NCBI GenBank assembly: GCA_905205085.1 | Contig: CAJLCG010000005.1 | Location: 1-39,882 of the forward strand | Reading direction: 5' to 3' | Length of the DNA: 39,882 nt | From: an uncultured Oscillospiraceae bacterium | Lineage (GTDB): Bacteria; Bacillota; Clostridia; Oscillospirales; Oscillospiraceae | Shown: positions 31,715-39,856 of the stretch, piece after piece | Position numbering within the stretch: position 1 is the first letter of the stretch | Layout: every line of letters begins with the position of its first letter | The notes under the pieces: generated by a model | Seen by the model: the letters and a program-made list of their open reading frames with translations, nothing else | Database searches by the model: none | Told to the model about the DNA's origin: nothing | Position numbers and translations under genes: made by a program

Positions 31715-31811
31715 TATTTTGCCAATGGGCAATGTAATATTCCATATTATATTTGTCTTTTCTTCCTCTTTGTGATAGCATAATGGTAATTACACCAAAG
31801 GAGGCCTTTTC

Positions 31812-32345
31812 ATGGAAGAATTGCTGGACTTAAAGCAGCGTCTGGAGGGCCAACGTCCCGCTTCCTGGCACGAGCTGCCTGACATTGCGCTGTATATGGA
31901 CCAGATCATTTCCTATATGCCCCGGCAGCTGATTCACTTTGACGAAGGGGAAGCTCTCACCTCCGCCATGGTCAATAACTATATCAAGGAGGGACTGGTT
32001 CCCCGGGCCGATGGAAAGCGCTACGGCCCCATTCATTTGGGCTACCTTACCGCGGTCTGCGCCCTGAAAAAAGTCCTCTCGGTGCGGGATACCGGCATTC
32101 TCCTGGCTGCCGGACAGGCCCGCAACAAAACACCAGAGGAGCTGTATACCTATTTCTGCGCTGCGTTAGACCGGGCACTGGCTGACACCGCCGATGCCAT
32201 CGACGAAAACGCAACCCAGGAGGATCTGCCCCGGCTTGCTCTGGACCTGGCGCTGCGCAGCTACGCCAATCAGCTGGCCTGCGCCCGCATTTTGGATATT
32301 TTGCAGCCGCCCCAGCCAGAAGGGCAGAAAAAGGGGAAAAAATAA
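31812..32345 (+). CDS. DUF1836 domain protein
   Basis: A 177-residue DUF1836 protein, common in Firmicutes. The N-terminal half contains a MerR-like winged-helix pattern (LTSAMVNNYIKEGLVPRADGKRYGPIHLGYL), which suggests DNA binding, although the family function is not known. The C-terminal half is helical and ends in a lysine-rich tail. The ATG follows AAAGGAGG. The gene is 36 bases upstream of degV, so the two may be co-transcribed. Confidence in family is high, in role low. Confidence 0.85.
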   Translation: MEELLDLKQRLEGQRPASWHELPDIALYMDQIISYMPRQLIHFDEGEALTSAMVNNYIKEGLVPRADGKRYGPIHLGYLTAVCALKKVLSVRDTGILLAAGQARNKTPEELYTYFCAALDRALADTADAIDENATQEDLPRLALDLALRSYANQLACARILDILQPPQPEGQKKGKK

Positions 32346-32381
32346 TCTTACGTTCCACGATGTCTGTAAGGAGGTTTCAAT

Positions 32382-33254
32382 ATGTCTGAGTTTATTTTGG
32401 TCACCGACTCTTCCGCCGACCTCAGTGAAGAGATGGTCCAGGCGATCCATGTTCCGGTCCTTCCTCTTCGCTTTACCATTCAGGGACAGACCTATCGCAA
32501 CTATCCCGACAATCGGGATATGGACCCGGCTTTGTTTTATGACATGCTGCGGGCCGGAGAGCTGGCTACCACCGCCGCTCTCAATCCCAACGACTTTTCC
32601 GATGCGCTGGAGCCCTATCTCCAGGATGGCAAGGACGTTCTGGTCTTGGCCTTCTCCTCCGGGCTGTCCACCACCTTCAACTCCTCCCGCCTGGCCGTGG
32701 AGGAATTGCAGGAAAAGTATCCTCAGCGGAAGATCTACACCGTAGATACCCTGTGCGCCTCCATGGGCCAGGGCCTGCTGGTATGGCTGGCCGCCCAGAA
32801 GCGGGATCAAGGGGCATCCATCGAAGCGGTCCGGGATTGGGTGGAAGAGAATAAGCTCCACCTGTGCCACCAGTTTACGGTGGATGATCTCCACTTCCTC
32901 AAGCGGGGCGGACGGATCTCTGCCACCACTGCAGTGGTGGGCTCCATGCTCCAGATCAAGCCGGTGCTCCATGTGGATGACGAGGGTCACCTCATTAACA
33001 TCGGCAAGGCCCGGGGCCGCCACGCCTCTTTGAAGGCCCTGGTGGATAAGATGGAGAAAACCGTGACCGAAGAGGGGAAGAAGACGGTGTTCATCAGCCA
33101 CGGCGACTGCCGCAAGGATGCGGAGCTGGTAGCCGATATGGTCCGGGAGCGCTTTGGCACCCAGGATATTCATATCAATTACGTGGGACCGGTCATCGGC
33201 GCCCACTCCGGCCCCGGCACCCTGGCTCTCTTCTATCTGGGCTCCGTCCGCTGA
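32382..33254 (+). CDS. DegV family fatty-acid-binding protein
   Basis: A 290-residue DegV protein, full length. VTDSSADLSEEM at the N-terminus, TTAALNPNDFSDALEP, the S-S-G-L-S-T motif at FSSGLSTTFNSSRLA, and FLKRGGRISATTA are family signatures. Members bind a fatty acid and some (FakB) present it to the kinase FakA for phospholipid synthesis; no fakA is nearby. AAGGAGG lies 7 bases ahead of the ATG. A dispersed hairpin repeat begins on the base after the stop codon. Confidence 0.94.
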   Translation: MSEFILVTDSSADLSEEMVQAIHVPVLPLRFTIQGQTYRNYPDNRDMDPALFYDMLRAGELATTAALNPNDFSDALEPYLQDGKDVLVLAFSSGLSTTFNSSRLAVEELQEKYPQRKIYTVDTLCASMGQGLLVWLAAQKRDQGASIEAVRDWVEENKLHLCHQFTVDDLHFLKRGGRISATTAVVGSMLQIKPVLHVDDEGHLINIGKARGRHASLKALVDKMEKTVTEEGKKTVFISHGDCRKDAELVADMVRERFGTQDIHINYVGPVIGAHSGPGTLALFYLGSVR

Positions 33255-33291
33255 CCTACTTTTTTCGTGAAAAAAGTAGGCAAAAAAGCTT
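33255..33291 (+). repeat. Dispersed hairpin repeat, copy 2 (after the degV stop)
   Basis: CCTACTTTTTTC, GT, GAAAAAAGTAGG, CAAAAAAGCTT. Apart from the loop it is the same as the copy at the left end of the window, and it has the same orientation relative to the gene that ends there. Confidence 0.8.
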
Positions 33292-33470
33292 GTGCAAAGC
33301 TTCGCTTTGCTTCTACGCTTGCCTGAAAGAGGGCTGTGGGTGGAAACCTTGCGCCCATCTCGTTTCACTATGAAAAACACAGCGTGAAATGGAATTTCAC
33401 GCACAAAAATTTTTGCCCCGCTTTTTATAAAAAGCGGGCGGGGTCCAGGGGCAGAGCCCCTGGGAGGAAA
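33292..33470. repeat. Mosaic of palindromes between degV and prmA
   Basis: A non-coding stretch containing GCAAAG/CTTTGC near its left end, GCGTGAAAT/ATTTCACGC (33382-33402), CCCGCTTTTT/AAAAAGCGGG (33417-33438) and CCAGGGGC/GCCCCTGG (33445-33463). The last lies directly in front of the prmA ribosome site. The package resembles compound intergenic repeats of Clostridia, but I cannot name a family. Confidence 0.55.
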
Positions 33471-33481
33471 GGAAGAAACAC

Positions 33482-34426
33482 ATGGCAGACACAAAGTGGC
33501 TGGAGATCGCCATCAACACCACGCCGGACCGGCTGGACGAGGTGACCGCGAAACTCACCGCCGCCGGTATGGCTGGGCTGGTCATCGAGGACGAGGCGGA
33601 GTTCCAGCAGTTTTTAGAGCAGAACCGGCAGTACTGGGACTATGTGGACCAGGAGCTGCTGGACCGGATGAAGGGCGTCACCCGGGTCAAGTTCTACGTC
33701 ACCGACGACGCCGACGGCCGTGCTCAGCTGGCCCAGTACACCCATGGGCTGGACTGTGAGTACACCGTGACTCCTCTCAATGACAACGACTGGGCCTACA
33801 GCTGGCAGAAGTACTACAAGCCTCTCTCCATCGGGGAGCGGCTGTATGTGGTGCCCCAGTGGGAAAAGGACAATCCCGTGCCCGACGGCCGGGTGCCCTT
33901 CTACCTCAATCCCGGCCTTACCTTCGGTACCGGCTCTCACGCCTCCACCCAGCTGTGTCTGGAGGGGGTTGAGGCCCACACCAAAGCCGGGGACTCCGTG
34001 CTGGATCTGGGCTGTGGCAGCGGCATTTTGTCCATCGCCGCTCTGGTGCTGGGAGCCAGCCACGCCCTGGCGGTAGACATCGACCCCAAGGCGGTGGATG
34101 TAGCCTATGAGAACGCCGCCCTCAACGGCATCGGCAAGGACCGGTACACCGTCCGGGCCGGGGATGTGCTCACCGACGCCGCCCTGGCCGCTGAGATCGC
34201 CCAGCAGCGCTATCCGCTGGTGCTGGCCAACATTGTGGCCGACGTCATCATCCCCCTGTCCGCCCAGGTGCCCAACCTGCTCACGGACGACGGGATCTTC
34301 CTGTGCTCCGGCATCATCGACACCCGCGCCCACGAGGTGGAAGCCGCTCTGGCTCAGAACGGTCTGAAGGTCACCCGCAAGCGGGAAAAGAACGGCTGGG
34401 TTGCACTGGAGGCCGTTTTGGCATAA
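33482..34426 (+). CDS. prmA: Ribosomal protein L11 methyltransferase
   Basis: A 314-residue PrmA, family length, which trimethylates amino groups of ribosomal protein L11 using S-adenosylmethionine. It has an N-terminal substrate-recognition domain (about 1-110), then NPGLTFGTGSHASTQLCLE, the SAM motif DLGCGSGILSIAA, and LANIVADVI as the catalytic-site strand. The ATG follows AAGGAAG in a purine-rich tract. It is the first of three same-strand genes of unrelated function with short gaps. The usual rsmE partner is not adjacent. Confidence 0.95.
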   Translation: MADTKWLEIAINTTPDRLDEVTAKLTAAGMAGLVIEDEAEFQQFLEQNRQYWDYVDQELLDRMKGVTRVKFYVTDDADGRAQLAQYTHGLDCEYTVTPLNDNDWAYSWQKYYKPLSIGERLYVVPQWEKDNPVPDGRVPFYLNPGLTFGTGSHASTQLCLEGVEAHTKAGDSVLDLGCGSGILSIAALVLGASHALAVDIDPKAVDVAYENAALNGIGKDRYTVRAGDVLTDAALAAEIAQQRYPLVLANIVADVIIPLSAQVPNLLTDDGIFLCSGIIDTRAHEVEAALAQNGLKVTRKREKNGWVALEAVLA

Positions 34427-34468
34427 AATCCACTTATCAAACCATGTTTGGGAACGGGGGAAGTATCC

Positions 34469-35581
34469 GTGTCACAAAATGCCATTGTTATCCATCCGGA
34501 GTTTGCCCCCGGGCGGCGCATCCTGGCCGTCAGCGATATTCACGGCAACCTGCCCTTTCTCCAGCACCTGCTGGAAAAGGTATCCTTCTCCCCCGAAGAC
34601 ATTCTTGTTCTGGTAGGAGACATGCTGGAAAAGGGACCGGACAGTCTGGGGCTGCTGCGCTATATTGTGCAGCTTTGCAAGACCCACACGGTCTATCCCC
34701 TGTGTGGAAACTGCGACGGTCTGGTGCTCAATTTCTTTGAGACCGACTCCCTGGACGAGAGCTTTTTCTCCCGCTACCTTCCCCAGCACCCGGAGAGCTG
34801 CATCTTTCAGATGGCTCGGGAGGCAGGCTATGACGGCGACCCCACCGACCTGCCCCGGCTGCGTGAAACGCTGCGGGCGGCCTTTCCCCAGGTTCGTGCG
34901 TGGCTGTCCAAGCTGCCCACCATTTTGGAGACGGAGCATCTGGTATTCGTCCACGGCGGCGTGCCCTCTCTGGAACATATGGAGCAGTTCAACCGCTGGC
35001 GGTGCATGAAAAATGACGATTTCCGGGGTCAGGGACACTCCTTCGAGAAATATGTCATTGTGGGCCACTGGCCGGTCACCCTCTACCATGAGCACATTCC
35101 CAGCGCCGCCCCCATCTTCGACTGGGACCGGAAGATCATTTCCATCGACGGTGGGTGTGTGCTGAAAATCGATGGGCAGCTCAACGCCCTGATGCTGCCT
35201 ACGGAGGACTCAAAGGACTTTACCTGGCAGGCCTGGGACGGTCTGCCGGTCTACACCGCCTTGGATGCCCAGGAGCCCTCCCAGGACTCGATCAACATCC
35301 GCTGGGGCCGCTCTGATTTGGAACTTTTGGAGGCGGGCGAGGAATTTTCCCGCTGCCGCCATCTGGAGACCGGGCGGGAGCTGGATATTCTCAACTCCTA
35401 CCTGCGCCATACCGGAGACCGGCTGTGGTGCGAAGACTCTACTGACTATCATCTGCCTGTCTCCCCAGGCGATTCTCTTTCCCTGGTGGCCAGGACCAGC
35501 CGGGGCTATCTGATGAAAAAAAACGGCGTCACCGGCTGGTATTTCGGCCGTCTGGCGGACAAACTAGGAAAAACTCAATGA
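34469..35581 (+). CDS. Metallophosphoesterase family protein
   Basis: 370 residues. The calcineurin-like phosphoesterase core has the five metal motifs: SDIHGN (Asp23, His25), GDMLEKGPDS, CGNCD, VHGG and GHWP. This grouping matches the Ser/Thr phosphatase-like bacterial branch rather than YfcE. The C-terminal 100 residues are a beta-rich extension of unclear role. I prefer the GTG at 34469, 9 bases after GGGG; a TTG seven codons earlier is possible but has no better site. It lies 42 bases after prmA. The natural substrate is unknown. Confidence 0.82.
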   Translation: MSQNAIVIHPEFAPGRRILAVSDIHGNLPFLQHLLEKVSFSPEDILVLVGDMLEKGPDSLGLLRYIVQLCKTHTVYPLCGNCDGLVLNFFETDSLDESFFSRYLPQHPESCIFQMAREAGYDGDPTDLPRLRETLRAAFPQVRAWLSKLPTILETEHLVFVHGGVPSLEHMEQFNRWRCMKNDDFRGQGHSFEKYVIVGHWPVTLYHEHIPSAAPIFDWDRKIISIDGGCVLKIDGQLNALMLPTEDSKDFTWQAWDGLPVYTALDAQEPSQDSINIRWGRSDLELLEAGEEFSRCRHLETGRELDILNSYLRHTGDRLWCEDSTDYHLPVSPGDSLSLVARTSRGYLMKKNGVTGWYFGRLADKLGKTQ

Positions 35582-35593
35582 GGATTTGAATTT

Positions 35594-36511
35594 ATGCTGG
35601 AATTTCACCCCCTGCAACTGGAAGATCTACCTAAGCTGCGGGACTTTTTCGCTTACAGCGGCAGCCGCATCTGCGACACCACCCCCGGCACTGTCTTTAT
35701 GTGGCGGGACATGTACCACACAGAATGGGCCATCCATGACGGTTCCCTGTACTTTAAAGTGGACTACCCCGGCCTGGGCCCCACCTTTACCCTCCCCTTG
35801 GGAGGGGGCCGGCCGGAGCACTACCGTCAGATCGCCGGCTACTGCTGCCGGCGGGATATGCCCATCTCCTTCTATCCCGTCCCCAAGGATGAGTTGGACC
35901 GTCTGCAGACCGCCTTTCCCAACTCAGCGGCCATTCCCACCCGGGACGCCTACGACTACCTGTATCGGGCAGAGGATCTCCAATTCTTCCGGGGCAAAAA
36001 GCTCAGCGGTCAGCGCAATCATGTCAACAAATTTCTAAAGACCTATGGTAACTGGTCCTTCCGGGTCATTACTGAGGAGGATCTGCCCCAGGTGGGGGCG
36101 TTCCTGGACCGCTACGCTGCCGGGGTAGACAAGCCATCTGCCTCCTTCCACGAGGATCTGGCCAAGACCCGTGAGGTCCTGGCCAACTACGCCACCTACG
36201 ACATGCTGGGCGGTATGCTGCTAGTGGAGGGAGAAATCGTAGGCTTCTCTCTGGGAGAGATCGTGGGAGACACCCTGTTTACCCACATCGAAAAAGCGGA
36301 CCGGGACTACCAGGGCTGCTACCAGATGCTGGTGGCCCAGTTTGCCCAGCAGTTTGCCCAGGAGGGCGTCCACTTTATTAACCGGGAGGACGACGCCGGC
36401 GATCTGGGCCTGCGCAAGAGCAAGCTGTCCTACCACCCGGTGACTTTGTTGGAAAAATACCTGGTGACCGTTGATGAGCCCTGTAAATTCTGTGATTTAC
36501 AGGAAAAATAA
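35594..36511 (+). CDS. DUF2156 (phosphatidylglycerol lysyltransferase C-terminal-like) protein
   Basis: A 305-residue DUF2156 protein with two tandem GNAT-like halves. The second half contains RNHVNKFLKTYGNW and YQGCYQMLVAQFAQQFA, the likely acyl/aminoacyl donor-binding part, and NREDDAGDLGLRKSKLSYHP, which resembles the MprF catalytic domain and bacterial aminoacyl transferases. No membrane domain is attached, so it is a soluble stand-alone form whose acceptor is unknown. GAGG lies 11 bases before the ATG, and the gap to the phosphoesterase gene is 12 bases, so the two are probably one transcript. Confidence 0.88.
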   Translation: MLEFHPLQLEDLPKLRDFFAYSGSRICDTTPGTVFMWRDMYHTEWAIHDGSLYFKVDYPGLGPTFTLPLGGGRPEHYRQIAGYCCRRDMPISFYPVPKDELDRLQTAFPNSAAIPTRDAYDYLYRAEDLQFFRGKKLSGQRNHVNKFLKTYGNWSFRVITEEDLPQVGAFLDRYAAGVDKPSASFHEDLAKTREVLANYATYDMLGGMLLVEGEIVGFSLGEIVGDTLFTHIEKADRDYQGCYQMLVAQFAQQFAQEGVHFINREDDAGDLGLRKSKLSYHPVTLLEKYLVTVDEPCKFCDLQEK

Positions 36512-36525
36512 TTGTAGAAAAACTC

Positions 36526-36554
36526 TTGACACCATATGGTCCCACTGATATAAT
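36526..36554 (+). promoter_or_regulatory. Consensus sigma-A promoter of rplU-prp-rpmA
   Basis: TTGACA, 17 bases, TATAAT: a perfect consensus, as expected for ribosomal protein genes. Confidence 0.9.
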
Positions 36555-36561
36555 TTTAGAG

Positions 36562-36620
36562 CCGCTTTGAGTAGGTCTTCAAATGGGTCTGACCCATGCC
36601 TAGGAGAGCGAGCCCGTAAT
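36562..36620 (+). ncRNA. Probable L21 ribosomal protein leader
   Basis: Between promoter and rplU the transcript can fold into a hairpin ATGGGT/ACCCAT (CTG loop) enclosed by TAGG/CCTA and CGCT/AGCG pairs. Position and layout match the Firmicutes L21 leader through which L21 controls its own operon. The assignment is by eye. Confidence 0.6.
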
Positions 36621-36636
36621 AAAGGAGTTGAATTTC

Positions 36637-36948
36637 ATGCAGGCTATTATCGTAACCGGCGGCAAGCAGTATAAGGTGGCTCAGGGTGACACCCTGTTCA
36701 TCGAGAAGCTGGAGGCCGAGGCTGGCGCCGAGATCACCTTCGATCAGGTTCTGGCTATTCTGAACGAGGACAAGGCTACCTTCGGCGCTCCCACCGTGGA
36801 GGGCGCTTCCGTGGTTGCCACCGTGGTAAAGAACGGCAAGGGCAAGAAGATCCGCGTCTTCAAGTACAACCCCAAGAAGGGTTACCGCAAGCGTCAGGGT
36901 CACCGTCAGCCCTACACCAAGGTGCAGATCAGCGCCATCAACGCCTGA
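36637..36948 (+). CDS. rplU: 50S ribosomal protein L21
   Basis: 103 residues, standard length. [14 protein letters not shown] at the start and [14 protein letters not shown] at the end are universal L21 features. It binds 23S rRNA in the large subunit. The ATG at 36637 lies 9 bases after AAAGGAG; a TTG three codons upstream falls inside the ribosome site. It is first in the rplU-prp-rpmA transcript and preceded by a structured leader. Confidence 0.98.
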   Translation: MQAIIVTGGKQYKVAQGDTLFIEKLEAEAGAEITFDQVLAILNEDKATFGAPTVEGASVVATVVKNGKGKKIRVFKYNPKKGYRKRQGHRQPYTKVQISAINA

Positions 36949-36951
36949 TTT

Positions 36952-37281
36952 ATGACCACCGTAACATTCCATACCGCGGGCGAGCGCATCACTGGATTTA
37001 CTGTCCAGGGACACAGCGGCTTTGCCCCGGAGGGAGAGGACATCGTCTGTGCCGCCATCACCAGTGCAGTACGCTTGGTGGAGTGCGCCGTCAACGACGT
37101 GCTGGGGCTGGAAGCCTCGGTCAAGGTACGACAGAAAGACGCGTCCATTCAATTAAAGCTTCCCGGCGGCCTGAGTGAGGCCAATGAGAGCACCTGTCAG
37201 ACTCTTCTGACCGCCCTCATGGTACACTTTGTGGCCTTGGCCGAGGAATATCCCGACCATATTACCGTCTTGGAGGTGTAA
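36952..37281 (+). CDS. prp: Ribosomal-processing cysteine protease Prp
   Basis: 109 residues. The catalytic pair is His21 (GHSGFA) and Cys33 (DIVCAAIT). Prp removes the N-terminal extension of L27 in Firmicutes and related groups, which is needed for a working peptidyl-transferase centre. It lies 3 bases after rplU and 3 bases before rpmA, the usual arrangement. Its partner L27 here carries the matching extension. Confidence 0.96.
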   Translation: MTTVTFHTAGERITGFTVQGHSGFAPEGEDIVCAAITSAVRLVECAVNDVLGLEASVKVRQKDASIQLKLPGGLSEANESTCQTLLTALMVHFVALAEEYPDHITVLEV

Positions 37282-37284
37282 CTT

Positions 37285-37569
37285 ATGCTGAATATCGGTT
37301 TGCAGTTCTTCGCCCACAAGAAGGGCGTTGGCTCCACCCGTAACGGCCGCGACTCCCAGGCTAAGCGTCTGGGCGTGAAGCGTGGCGACGGTCAGTTCGT
37401 TCTGGCCGGCAACATCCTGGTCCGTCAGCGCGGCACCCACATCCACCCCGGTGTGAACGTGGGCAAGGGCAGCGACGACACCCTGTTTGCTCTGAAGTCC
37501 GGCAAGGTGAAGTTCGAGCGCCTGGGCAAGGATCGTAAGCAGGTTTCCATCGTGGAGATCGCTCAGTAA
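37285..37569 (+). CDS. rpmA: 50S ribosomal protein L27 (with Prp-cleaved extension)
   Basis: 94 residues. The first nine, MLNIGLQFF, form the extension that Prp cuts after the double phenylalanine, leaving [15 protein letters not shown] as the mature N-terminus that reaches the peptidyl-transferase centre. The rest ([15 protein letters not shown]) is standard. A strong terminator follows. Confidence 0.98.
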   Translation: MLNIGLQFFAHKKGVGSTRNGRDSQAKRLGVKRGDGQFVLAGNILVRQRGTHIHPGVNVGKGSDDTLFALKSGKVKFERLGKDRKQVSIVEIAQ

Positions 37570-37583
37570 TTTTACTGAACCAA

Positions 37584-37618
37584 AGCCGCAAACGAGTCTC
37601 GTTTGCGGCTTGTTTTTT
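37584..37618 (+). terminator. Terminator of rplU-prp-rpmA
   Basis: 11-bp stem AGCCGCAAACG/CGTTTGCGGCT with a 5-base loop, then TGTTTTTT. Confidence 0.9.
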
Positions 37619-37670
37619 GAGCTGAGGGCATACTAGTTCCACAGCTACATCAGAAAAGGAGGTGCTTTGT

Positions 37671-38951
37671 ATGGCAGCACCCTTTGTAGATACCGCCCGC
37701 ATCACCGTCCGTTCCGGCAACGGCGGCAACGGCGTGGTCTCCTTCCACCGGGAGAAGTATGTGGCCGCCGGCGGCCCCGACGGAGGCGACGGCGGTCAGG
37801 GCGGCAACGTGGTGGTGGTCATCGACGACAACATGTCCACCCTCATGGACTTCCGCTACAAGCGCAAGTATGTGGCCCCCAACGGCATGGACGGCGGCGG
37901 CAAGCGCTGCACCGGCCGCAACGGCGCCGATCTCACCCTTCGCGTCCCCCGCGGCACCATCATCCGGGATGCGGAGACCAAGGAGATCATCTGCGACATG
38001 TCCCAGACCCAGTCCTTCGTCCTGTGCAAGGGCGGCCGGGGTGGCTGGGGCAACCAGCACTTTGCCACCCCCACACGCCAGGTCCCCCGCTTTGCCAAGG
38101 CGGGCCTGCCCGGCCAGACCCGGGACGTGATCCTGGAACTGAAGCTGCTGGCCGACGTGGGTCTGGTCGGCTTCCCCAACGTGGGCAAGTCTACCCTGCT
38201 CAGCGTGGTCAGCCGGGCCCAGCCCAAGATCGCCAACTACCACTTCACCACCCTCTTCCCCAATCTGGGCGTGGTCTACGTAGAGGAAGGGGTCTCCTTT
38301 GTCATGGCCGACATCCCCGGCATCATTGAGGGCGCCGCACAGGGCGCCGGCCTGGGCCACGATTTCCTGCGCCACATCGACCGCTGCCGCCTGCTCATCC
38401 ATGTGGTGGACGTGTCGGGCAGCGAGGGCCGGGACCCGGTGGAGGATTTTGAGGCCATCAACGCTGAGTTGGCCGAGTACTCCCCCACTCTGGCTTCCCG
38501 GAAGATGATCGTGGCCGCCAACAAGGTGGACATCATGCAGGACCCGGAGCTGCTGGAGCGCCTGCGGGAGCATGTCCAGGCCAAGGGCCTGGAGCTCTTT
38601 GAGATCTCCGCTGCCGCCCACATGGGCACCCGGGAGCTGGTCAAGAAAGCGGCCGAGGAGCTGCAGCATCTGCCCCCCGTGGCCGTGTACGAGCCCACCT
38701 ATGTGGAGCGTCCCCCCGAAGTGGACACCAGCGGCGAGGTCTCCATCGAAAAGTTCGACGACACCTGGGTGGTGGAGGGGCCCTGGCTGCAGCGGCTCAT
38801 CTCCAACGTCAACTTCTCCGACTACGAGTCCCGCAACTGGTTTGACAAAAACCTGCGCCAGTCCGGCCTGTTTGACAAGCTGGAGGCCATGGGCATCCAG
38901 GATGGAGACATTGTCTCCATGTACGATCTGGAATTTGAATATCAGCGGTAA
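37671..38951 (+). CDS. obg: Obg family GTPase (ribosome assembly, stress)
   Basis: A 426-residue Obg/CgtA. The glycine-rich Obg fold occupies residues 1 to about 160 (GGNGVVSFHREKYVAAGGPDGG). The G domain has G1 GFPNVGKSTL (from residue 167), G3 DIPGIIEGA and G4 NKVD. The C-terminal OCT domain spans about 345-426. It takes part in 50S maturation and in coupling growth to guanine nucleotides. The ATG at 37671 follows GGAGG with 8 bases. It lies behind the rpmA terminator, so it has its own promoter or depends on read-through; the short gap shows no clear promoter. Confidence 0.97.
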   Translation: MAAPFVDTARITVRSGNGGNGVVSFHREKYVAAGGPDGGDGGQGGNVVVVIDDNMSTLMDFRYKRKYVAPNGMDGGGKRCTGRNGADLTLRVPRGTIIRDAETKEIICDMSQTQSFVLCKGGRGGWGNQHFATPTRQVPRFAKAGLPGQTRDVILELKLLADVGLVGFPNVGKSTLLSVVSRAQPKIANYHFTTLFPNLGVVYVEEGVSFVMADIPGIIEGAAQGAGLGHDFLRHIDRCRLLIHVVDVSGSEGRDPVEDFEAINAELAEYSPTLASRKMIVAANKVDIMQDPELLERLREHVQAKGLELFEISAAAHMGTRELVKKAAEELQHLPPVAVYEPTYVERPPEVDTSGEVSIEKFDDTWVVEGPWLQRLISNVNFSDYESRNWFDKNLRQSGLFDKLEAMGIQDGDIVSMYDLEFEYQR

Positions 38952-38989
38952 AAAAATGGGTGCATACCTGAGGTATGCACCCATTTTTT
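38950..38989. terminator. Bidirectional terminator between obg and the hydrolase gene
   Basis: Arms AAAAAATGGGTGCATACCT / AGGTATGCACCCATTTTTT overlap the stop codons of both convergent genes. Confidence 0.9.
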
Positions 38990-39791
38990 ACAGGTGAAAA
39001 TCGTGGCAGCCGATGGTCATATAGAAAGGCCGGTTCTGATTGATCCAGTTGACCGGAGAGAGCTTGGGCGCGTAGAAGTAGAGCGCCCGGCCGATAACGT
39101 CGGCCCCTTCCAGGCTGATCTTGGCCGCCAGCACCGCTGAGGCGGTGGGTTCGTCATAGACGGTGCCGTTTTCTACCGGCTCAAACTGAATGGCGTATTT
39201 GTCATCAAAGATAACCTCTTTTACCGTGTTGGGGAACTGCTTGTCCGCCACCCGGTTAAGTACCACATTGCCCACGGCGATCTGTCCCAGCAGGGGCTCT
39301 CCCCGGCTCTCCGCCGAGATGATCCGGGACATCCAGTAGAGGTCCTCCTCATCGTAATCCGCCTGGGCCGGGACAGTCCCCCTGGTATCCAGGTGGGCGG
39401 TGCCGCTGGCAGCGTCCCAGCTCAGAGCGCCGCTTGTGGCCTGGGAGAGCAGCCGCAGGGAGAGGACCGTGCGCCCCTCCACTACCCGCACGCCCTCCGC
39501 CACATACAGGCCGCGATCGTTGGAGAGGATGTAGATGGCGCCTGGCGCCGCTGTCAGCTCCAGACCACTTCCCTCCAGGATGGCCTGTTTGCCGTCCCAG
39601 CGCAGCGTACGGCCCGTCTCCCGGGCAAAAGCGGCCAGGGTGATGTAGCTGGTCCCGTTTTCAATCCAGGCCTCCTGGGCGCTCAAGGTGGTGCCATTGA
39701 GCTTTACACTGCCCCCGGCTGCCTGTGCGCCGGGCATCAGAGCAAGGGCGGCCAAGATTCCGGCCACGCCCTGCTTCCAGTTCAATTTCAT
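38988..39791 (-). CDS. Cell-wall hydrolase (SleB-type Hydrolase_2) with copper-amine-oxidase N-like domain
   Basis: 267 residues. A signal peptide (about 1-24, ending AQA) is followed by a copper amine oxidase N-terminal-like repeat region (about 28-135; SYITLAAFARETGRTLRWDG), which in Firmicutes is thought to aid wall binding. Residues about 145-267 form a SleB/CwlJ-type hydrolase domain: IISAESRGEPLLGQIAVGNV with the catalytic glutamate, NRVADKQFPNTVKEVIF, and ALYFYAPK. Such enzymes cut peptidoglycan during spore germination or wall turnover. AAGGAG lies 9 bases before the ATG. Whether it acts in spores cannot be told from here. Confidence 0.9.
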   Translation of the reverse strand: MKLNWKQGVAGILAALALMPGAQAAGGSVKLNGTTLSAQEAWIENGTSYITLAAFARETGRTLRWDGKQAILEGSGLELTAAPGAIYILSNDRGLYVAEGVRVVEGRTVLSLRLLSQATSGALSWDAASGTAHLDTRGTVPAQADYDEEDLYWMSRIISAESRGEPLLGQIAVGNVVLNRVADKQFPNTVKEVIFDDKYAIQFEPVENGTVYDEPTASAVLAAKISLEGADVIGRALYFYAPKLSPVNWINQNRPFYMTIGCHDFHL

Positions 39792-39827
39792 GATATTTTG
39801 CTCCTTTTTATGGGGTTTTACTTTGAA

Positions 39828-39856
39828 ATTGTACTGGAATTTTCATTTTTCATCAA
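39828..39856 (-). promoter_or_regulatory. Sigma-A promoter of the cell-wall hydrolase gene
   Basis: Minus strand TTGATG, 17 bases, TACAAT, about 35 bases ahead of the start codon. This argues for vegetative expression; no sporulation-type promoter was noticed. Confidence 0.55.
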
